A DNA stretch of 10,176 nucleotides from Acidobacteriota bacterium (GTDB lineage Bacteria; Acidobacteriota; Terriglobia; Terriglobales; Acidobacteriaceae), in the NCBI GenBank assembly GCA_021851465.1, contig JAJZDL010000102.1, positions 1 through 10,176 on the forward strand, given 5' to 3'. The translations under genes were made by a program, and so were the position numbers. Under the pieces are notes generated by a model. The model did no database searches. It was not told where the DNA came from and saw only the letters and a program-made list of their open reading frames with translations. Numbering within the stretch: position 1 is the stretch's first letter; each line of letters begins with the position of its first letter. This document shows, in pieces, positions 6,345 to 10,176 of the stretch.

Positions 6345-7269
6345 AAATCCGGTACCGCGGCCTTCGTCTCCGGGGCGTCGCGCATTGCGCTGGCTCCTGC
6401 TCGGCGCATCTTCGCTGGTACTTGCAACTGCCAGCCCGGCGCTGCCCCCGGCAGCGGCCGCGCACCCTCCCACCGCCGTCTTCCAGCCCGACATCCCCGC
6501 CCGCTCGTGGGCGGTCGATTGCGCCGACAACGAAGCGCTGGTGATCCAGCACCCCCTCTCCTACCTCCGCTATTACCTGCACGTCGTCGATGAGAAGGGC
6601 GACCGGCTGCGCGACCAGATCGAGACTCCGCAAGGCGGAGTCGCCCGCGTCATCCAGCGCGACGGACGCCCACTCACCGCATCCGAAGACGCCGCTGAAC
6701 GCAAGCGCCTCAACGATCTGCTCGCCTCGCCCAACAGCTTTGCGAGCCACATCGCCCATGAGCAGAGCAACAAGCAGATGGGCGTCAATCTCCTGCGGCT
6801 TGTTCCCGATGCCATGATCTGGAGCTACGCCCCCGGCCAGCCACAGCTCCCCAACCAGCCCGCCGGCAGCCCCGCCCTGGTCGTCCTCGATTTCAAGCCC
6901 AACCCCGCCTGGTCGGCGCCCACCTTCGAATCCGAGCCGCTGACCGGATTCGAAGGCCGCGTCTGGATCGATTCCAAAAGCCGACGCCTGGTTCGCCTCG
7001 ACGGCGACCTCTCCCACGCGGTCAACATCGGCTGGGGCCTGCTCGCCCACATCTACCCGGGCGGCACCGTCACCCTACAGCAGATCGACCTCGGCCACCA
7101 GCGCTGGATTGTGCAACATGTCGTCGAGCAGCTCACGATCCGCGCGCTTATGGTCAAGACCGTCAAGTTGCGTCTCGTCTACGACACCGCCAACTATCAG
7201 ATCGTCCCCCCCATGTCCTACCAGCAAGCCATCAAAATCCTCCTCGACACTCCGCTGCCGAGCCACTGA
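6280..7269 (+). CDS. Exported LolA-like conserved protein of unknown function
   Basis: A 329-residue predicted secreted protein. A basic stretch (PGRRALR, 31-37) precedes a hydrophobic segment at about 37-51 and an Ala/Pro-rich stretch to about 61, typical of a signal peptide; the n-region is unusually long (about 35 residues). The paired arginines faintly resemble a Tat signal but the full motif is absent. No lipobox is seen; the only cysteine (Cys81) is well inside the mature part. Landmarks include VVDEKGDRLRDQIE, FKPNPAW (205-211), GFEGRVWID (223-231), the following RLVRLDG, GWG (251-253) and YPGGT. I recognise this as a conserved family in acidobacterial genomes with the beta-rich look of LolA-type lipoprotein carriers, but no function is established. 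The ATG at 6280 has AGGG six bases upstream; an ATG at 6295 is less favoured. It precedes glmU by 86 bases. Confidence 0.7.
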   Translation: MHLLQMIRAADSAAQIASRSNENPVPRPSSPGRRALRWLLLGASSLVLATASPALPPAAAAHPPTAVFQPDIPARSWAVDCADNEALVIQHPLSYLRYYLHVVDEKGDRLRDQIETPQGGVARVIQRDGRPLTASEDAAERKRLNDLLASPNSFASHIAHEQSNKQMGVNLLRLVPDAMIWSYAPGQPQLPNQPAGSPALVVLDFKPNPAWSAPTFESEPLTGFEGRVWIDSKSRRLVRLDGDLSHAVNIGWGLLAHIYPGGTVTLQQIDLGHQRWIVQHVVEQLTIRALMVKTVKLRLVYDTANYQIVPPMSYQQAIKILLDTPLPSH

Positions 7270-7275
7270 CCCAAC

Positions 7276-7294
7276 CCGTCGCAACCCGCGACGG
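7276..7294 (+). terminator. Strong GC hairpin just after the LolA-like gene, no T-tract
   Basis: A perfect 7-bp stem, CCGTCGC (7276-7282) and GCGACGG (7288-7294), with a 5-base AACCC loop, begins six bases after the stop codon. Position suggests termination or 3'-end protection, but TATGCCCG follows instead of a run of T, so intrinsic termination would be inefficient. Read-through into glmU is plausible. Confidence 0.4.
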
Positions 7295-7295
7295 T

Positions 7296-7357
7296 ATGCC
7301 CGCCCGCAGGACAAAGCAGAGACGATCCACCCTAAGAGGTGAGAAGATAGCGGGCAT
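7296..7357 (+). promoter_or_regulatory. Inverted repeat able to pair with the glmU start codon
   Basis: ATGCCCGC (7296-7303) and GCGGGCAT (7350-7357) are perfectly complementary over 8 bases. The right arm ends inside the glmU ATG (7356-7358). In a transcript spanning both arms, the stem would occlude initiation and place the purine-rich GAGGTGAGAAG in the loop. It abuts the hairpin at 7276-7294. Structure is visible; regulation is inferred. Confidence 0.3.
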
Positions 7358-8807
7358 GGATGCAAGAGGTTTTGCAGTGGCGATCATGGCCGCGGGCAAG
7401 GGCACGCGGCTCAAGAGCAGGCGGCCGAAGGTGCTGCACGAGGTTGGCGGACGCGCGCTTCTGCTGCACGTTATCGAAGCGGCAAAGACGCTGGTCGAGG
7501 CCAACCATATCTACTGCATCGTCGGCCACGAGGCGGAGCGCGTGCAGGCCGCGGTTGCCGAGACCGGCGTACAGTTCGTGCTACAAGAGGTACAGCGCGG
7601 CACCGGCCACGCCATGCAGGTGCTCAAGGCGCATCTGGAACTCTCTGCCGCGCCGCCTCCGAAGCATCTCCTGGTGCTATCGGGCGATGTACCGCTGATC
7701 CGCGCCGAGACGCTTGCCGCGCTCTGCGAGAGGCACCTGCGCGAGCGCGCCGCGATGACCATCCTGACCGCGGTGCCCGCCGACCCCACGGGGTACGGTC
7801 GTGTGCTGCGCGCTGCCGCCGCCGCGCCGGAGGTCACCGCCATCGTCGAGCAGAGGTCGCTCGTGCCAGGACAGCTCGCCGCGCCGGAGATCAACTCCGG
7901 GATCTACTGCTTCGAGACTGCGGCGCTCTTCAGCAAACTCGAGATGCTCTCCAGCGACAACGCGCACGGCGAGTTCTACCTGACGGACGTGGCCGCGCTG
8001 CTGGTCGCCGACGGACGCCGCGTCGTGGCGCAGCAGGCGGAGAGCGCCGACGAGGTGCTGGGCGCCAACACCATCGCGGAGATGATGCACCTCGACGAGG
8101 CCATGCGCGCCACCGCCACCCGCCGCCTGATGGCGCAAGGCGTTACCATCTTTCGCCCCGACACCTGCATCATCGACGCTGAGGTCGAGGTCGGCGCAGA
8201 TACCGTCATCGAGCCATATGTGCAGCTTCTGGGCGCAACCCGCATCGGCTCGGAGTGCCGCATCCGCTCCTACTCCGTGGTGCAACGCTCCACTCTCGGC
8301 GACGGCGTCACGGTGCGCAACGGCTGCATTCTGGAGGGTGCCGAGGTAGGCGATGGCGCTGTCCTTGGCCCCTGCGCGCATCTGCGACCGGAGAGCAAAA
8401 TCGGCGAGCAGGCCCACGTTGGCAACTTCTGCGAGACCAAGAAGACCACGCTGGGCCGCGGTTCCAAGGCAAACCACCTCAGTTATCTGGGCGACGCGGT
8501 CATCGGCGCGGGCGTCAATGTCGGCGCGGGTGTGATCACCTGCAACTACGACGGCGCGCGCAAACACTCGACCACCATCGGCGACGGGGCCTTCATCGGC
8601 TCCGACTCCACGCTGGTCGCGCCGATCCACATCGGCGACGGAGCGTATGTGGGCGCGGGGTCCTGCATCACCCATCCCGTCCCGGACGGAGCGCTGGCCA
8701 TCGGCCGCGCGCACCAGGTCACCAAGGAGGGCTGGGCCACCGCCCGCCGCGCCCGCCGCACTCACTCCGCGGACAAACTGGCGGACACGCCCGCCAACAA
8801 AAGGTAA
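7356..8807 (+). CDS. glmU: Bifunctional UDP-GlcNAc pyrophosphorylase / glucosamine-1-P acetyltransferase
   Basis: Carries out the last two steps of UDP-N-acetylglucosamine synthesis: acetylation of glucosamine-1-phosphate, then uridylyl transfer from UTP. The product feeds peptidoglycan and LPS. Of 483 residues, the N-terminal pyrophosphorylase domain shows MAAGKGTRLKSRRPKVL (11-27), the uridine/sugar-contacting QEVQRGTGHA (77-86), the metal-binding aspartate in SGDVPL (about 110) and EINSGIYCFE (178-187). Asn238 in VLGANTIAE is the likely second metal ligand. The C-terminal left-handed beta-helix has hexapeptide repeats from about 260, with GNFCETKKTTLGRGSKANHL, putative catalytic His374 and TCNYDGA. 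The tail HQVTKEGWATARRARR is typical. The ATG at 7356 is chosen because the family begins at once; the ATG at 7296 would add 20 basic residues and has no ribosome binding site. GAGAAG nine bases upstream is a modest Shine-Dalgarno. No glmS or glmM is in the window. Confidence 0.96.
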   Translation: MDARGFAVAIMAAGKGTRLKSRRPKVLHEVGGRALLLHVIEAAKTLVEANHIYCIVGHEAERVQAAVAETGVQFVLQEVQRGTGHAMQVLKAHLELSAAPPPKHLLVLSGDVPLIRAETLAALCERHLRERAAMTILTAVPADPTGYGRVLRAAAAAPEVTAIVEQRSLVPGQLAAPEINSGIYCFETAALFSKLEMLSSDNAHGEFYLTDVAALLVADGRRVVAQQAESADEVLGANTIAEMMHLDEAMRATATRRLMAQGVTIFRPDTCIIDAEVEVGADTVIEPYVQLLGATRIGSECRIRSYSVVQRSTLGDGVTVRNGCILEGAEVGDGAVLGPCAHLRPESKIGEQAHVGNFCETKKTTLGRGSKANHLSYLGDAVIGAGVNVGAGVITCNYDGARKHSTTIGDGAFIGSDSTLVAPIHIGDGAYVGAGSCITHPVPDGALAIGRAHQVTKEGWATARRARRTHSADKLADTPANKR

Positions 8808-8810
8808 CGC

Positions 8811-8828
8811 CACGCCCGCAGCGGCGTG
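8811..8828 (+). terminator. Weak hairpin after glmU
   Basis: CACGCC (8811-8816) and GGCGTG (8823-8828) form a 6-bp stem around a 6-base loop, three bases after the glmU stop. No T-rich tail follows (ATGGTCCG), so this is at best a weak or factor-dependent terminator or a 3'-end stabiliser. Confidence 0.25.
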
Positions 8829-8897
8829 ATGGTCCGCGCCCGATGGCCGATAGACAAAGAGGAGCCGCTCACGGACGTATCAGGCCGTGCGACAGCA

Positions 8898-8928
8898 GCG
8901 CCCCCGGTCGTTCAACCCACAGGGGCGC
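8898..8928 (+). promoter_or_regulatory. GC hairpin in the HD-GYP gene leader
   Basis: GCGCCCC (8898-8904) and GGGGCGC (8922-8928) make a perfect all-GC 7-bp stem with a 17-base loop, ending 54 bases before the ATG at 8983. No T-tract follows. It could be a leader structure or a terminator remnant for glmU. It does not show the conserved bases of c-di-GMP riboswitches. If translation really starts at the GTG at 8887, it would be coding sequence. Confidence 0.3.
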
Positions 8929-8982
8929 AGTGCAAGAGCAACGGAACTCCTTCTGAATTCAAGGCGGGGAGAGTACTGGCCC

Positions 8983-10149
8983 ATGCAACAGGAGCATGTA
9001 CACGCGCAGCAGGAACCGATGCCGATGCGGATGGCCAACGTGCGCGACTCGCTCGAAGCCGGCCCCAAACGGCAGGAGCACATCCTGGCCGTCGACGACG
9101 ACGCTCCGGTGCGCGGCGTTCTGGCAGCCATGCTGGGGCGCAATGGGTACGACGTCACGGCGGTGGCCGACGCCGAACAGGCCCTGCTCCATTTACAGGA
9201 CGACCCCGGCTGCGACCTGGTGCTGGCCGATGTGATGATGCCCGGTGCCGACGGCCTCACCCTGCTCAACGCCATCAGCCGCAACCATCCCGGCATGCCT
9301 GTCGTTATGCTGACCGCGTTGCACGATATCCACGTCGCCACCAACGCCTTTCGCATGGGCGCTATCGACTACCTGCTGAAGCCCTTCGATCGCGCGCAAC
9401 TGCTCGATGTCGTCGCTCGCGCGCTGGACCACGGGCGCTTGCTGAAGCAGAACGCGGCGTACCGCCAGAACCTGGAGCAGATCGTCAGCCTTCGCACCAG
9501 CAGCCTGCGCGCCGCCATGCACGACCTCGAGAAGAGTTACGACATCACGCTGGAGGCGATGGGCGACGCGCTCGACCTGCGCGACGCAGAGACCGAAGGG
9601 CACTCCCGCCGCGTCACCGCCTATACCATCGCCCTGGCGCGCGAGATGGGCCTCGACCCGGCGGCGCTGCGCATCATTGCGAGGGGGGCTTTTCTGCACG
9701 ATATCGGCAAGATCGCCACCCCTGATTCCATCCTGCTCAAACGCAGCGCGCTCACCCCGCGGGAGACCGAGACCATGCGCCAGCACTGCGTGCGCGGGTA
9801 CGAGATGGTGCACAAGATTCCCTTCCTGCGCGAGGCATCCGAGATCGTCTACGCGCACCAGGAGAACTTCGATGGCAGCGGCTATCCGCGCGGCCTTCGT
9901 GGGGATGAGATCCCGCTCGGCGCGCGCATCTTCTCCATCGCAGACACGCTCGACGCCATCACCTCCGACCGGCCCTACCGCAAGGGCCTCGGCTTCGCTC
10001 AGGCGCGCGCAGAGATTGCGCGCTGTAGCGGCACCCAGTTCGATCCCGCAATCGTCGCGGTCTTCCTCCGCATGCCCCTCGACCTGTGGTCCGACATCCG
10101 CAAACAGGTCGAACACGCCTCCGCCGGCAGCTTCGGCGTCTGCCTCTAA
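8983..10149 (+). CDS. Response regulator with REC and HD-GYP domains (c-di-GMP phosphodiesterase)
   Basis: A two-domain response regulator, 388 residues from the ATG at 8983. The receiver domain (about 32-150) has the acidic pocket VDDDAP (Asp38-40), phospho-acceptor Asp83 in LVLADVMMPGADG, the MLTA threonine region and Lys133 in LLKPFD. A helical, probably coiled-coil linker (about 150-185) leads to an HD-GYP domain (about 190-370). This has GHSRR (His207), FLHDIGK (His239, Asp240), MRQH (His268), YAHQE (His292), DGSGYPRG (297-304) and IADTLDAI (Asp321). All hallmark metal ligands and the GYP signature are present, so it is probably an active c-di-GMP hydrolase switched by an unseen histidine kinase. 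The start is uncertain: GGAG ends 11 bases before 8983, AGGA precedes an ATG at 9019, and a GTG at 8887 keeps the frame open. It follows glmU by 175 bases. Confidence 0.93.
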   Translation: MQQEHVHAQQEPMPMRMANVRDSLEAGPKRQEHILAVDDDAPVRGVLAAMLGRNGYDVTAVADAEQALLHLQDDPGCDLVLADVMMPGADGLTLLNAISRNHPGMPVVMLTALHDIHVATNAFRMGAIDYLLKPFDRAQLLDVVARALDHGRLLKQNAAYRQNLEQIVSLRTSSLRAAMHDLEKSYDITLEAMGDALDLRDAETEGHSRRVTAYTIALAREMGLDPAALRIIARGAFLHDIGKIATPDSILLKRSALTPRETETMRQHCVRGYEMVHKIPFLREASEIVYAHQENFDGSGYPRGLRGDEIPLGARIFSIADTLDAITSDRPYRKGLGFAQARAEIARCSGTQFDPAIVAVFLRMPLDLWSDIRKQVEHASAGSFGVCL

Positions 10150-10176
10150 GCACTCCATTCAACAGGCACCGCCAAG

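Noticed and set aside
6253..7050. 265-codon minus-strand frame opposite the LolA-like gene
   Set aside because: The plus-strand gene has a signal peptide and conserved patches; the opposite frame is compositionally biased and crosses the divergent regulatory region.
7677..8813. 378-codon minus-strand frame
   Set aside because: It lies entirely antisense to glmU, whose motifs are complete. The periodic Ala/Gly/Asp pattern mirrors the hexapeptide repeats read backwards.
8808..8982. c-di-GMP riboswitch ahead of the HD-GYP gene
   Set aside because: The gap has a GC hairpin but not the conserved GEMM core bases I would expect.
8826..9725. 299-codon plus-strand frame starting right after glmU
   Set aside because: Overlaps the HD-GYP gene in another frame; its translation is Arg/Ala/Pro-rich without motifs.
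9193..10158. 321-codon minus-strand frame
   Set aside because: Antisense to the REC/HD-GYP gene with no recognisable domain and no convincing start.
1..10176. Insertion sequences, CRISPR arrays, tRNA or rRNA genes, toxin-antitoxin or defence genes
   Set aside because: No transposase motifs, terminal repeats, regularly spaced repeats or RNA-gene signatures were seen on either strand.

Overview
This is a GC-rich, gene-dense chromosomal window with no mobile elements, CRISPR arrays or RNA genes. It most resembles a soil acidobacterium (Acidobacteriota, class Terriglobia). That placement is inferred from a secreted LolA-like family at 6280-7269 that I associate with acidobacterial genomes, a family 4 pectin-type lyase, and a small bactofilin; no rRNA or marker-gene test was possible.

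Layout. (1) Positions 1-2025, plus strand: the 3' part of a large secreted polysaccharide lyase, closed by a clear hairpin terminator at 2042-2085. (2) Positions 2094-5946, minus strand: four genes in transcription order, bactofilin, a methyltransferase-like protein, asd and lysC. The bactofilin is preceded by a good sigma70-type promoter and lies 16 bases ahead of the methyltransferase-like gene. The asd and lysC genes overlap by four bases (ATGA) and encode the first two steps of the aspartate pathway (lysine, threonine, methionine and diaminopimelate). (3) Positions 5947-6279: a divergent intergenic region with promoters in both directions and an RNA leader that may fold in two mutually exclusive ways around the ribosome binding sites of the next gene. 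(4) Positions 6280-10149, plus strand: a secreted LolA-like protein, glmU (UDP-GlcNAc synthesis) and a REC/HD-GYP response regulator (predicted c-di-GMP phosphodiesterase).

Shared themes. Several genes bear on the cell envelope: GlmU makes the sugar nucleotide for peptidoglycan and LPS, Asd and LysC feed diaminopimelate synthesis, bactofilin is an envelope-associated cytoskeletal polymer, and the LolA-like protein is exported. This may be ordinary clustering of housekeeping genes and does not prove a dedicated system.

I found no convincing new defence, mobile or biosynthetic system. The parts most worth a second look are the switch-like leader at 6231-6273 with its small overlapping ORF, the inverted repeat that would pair with the glmU start codon, and the methyltransferase-like protein with a degenerate SAM-binding loop encoded beside the bactofilin.
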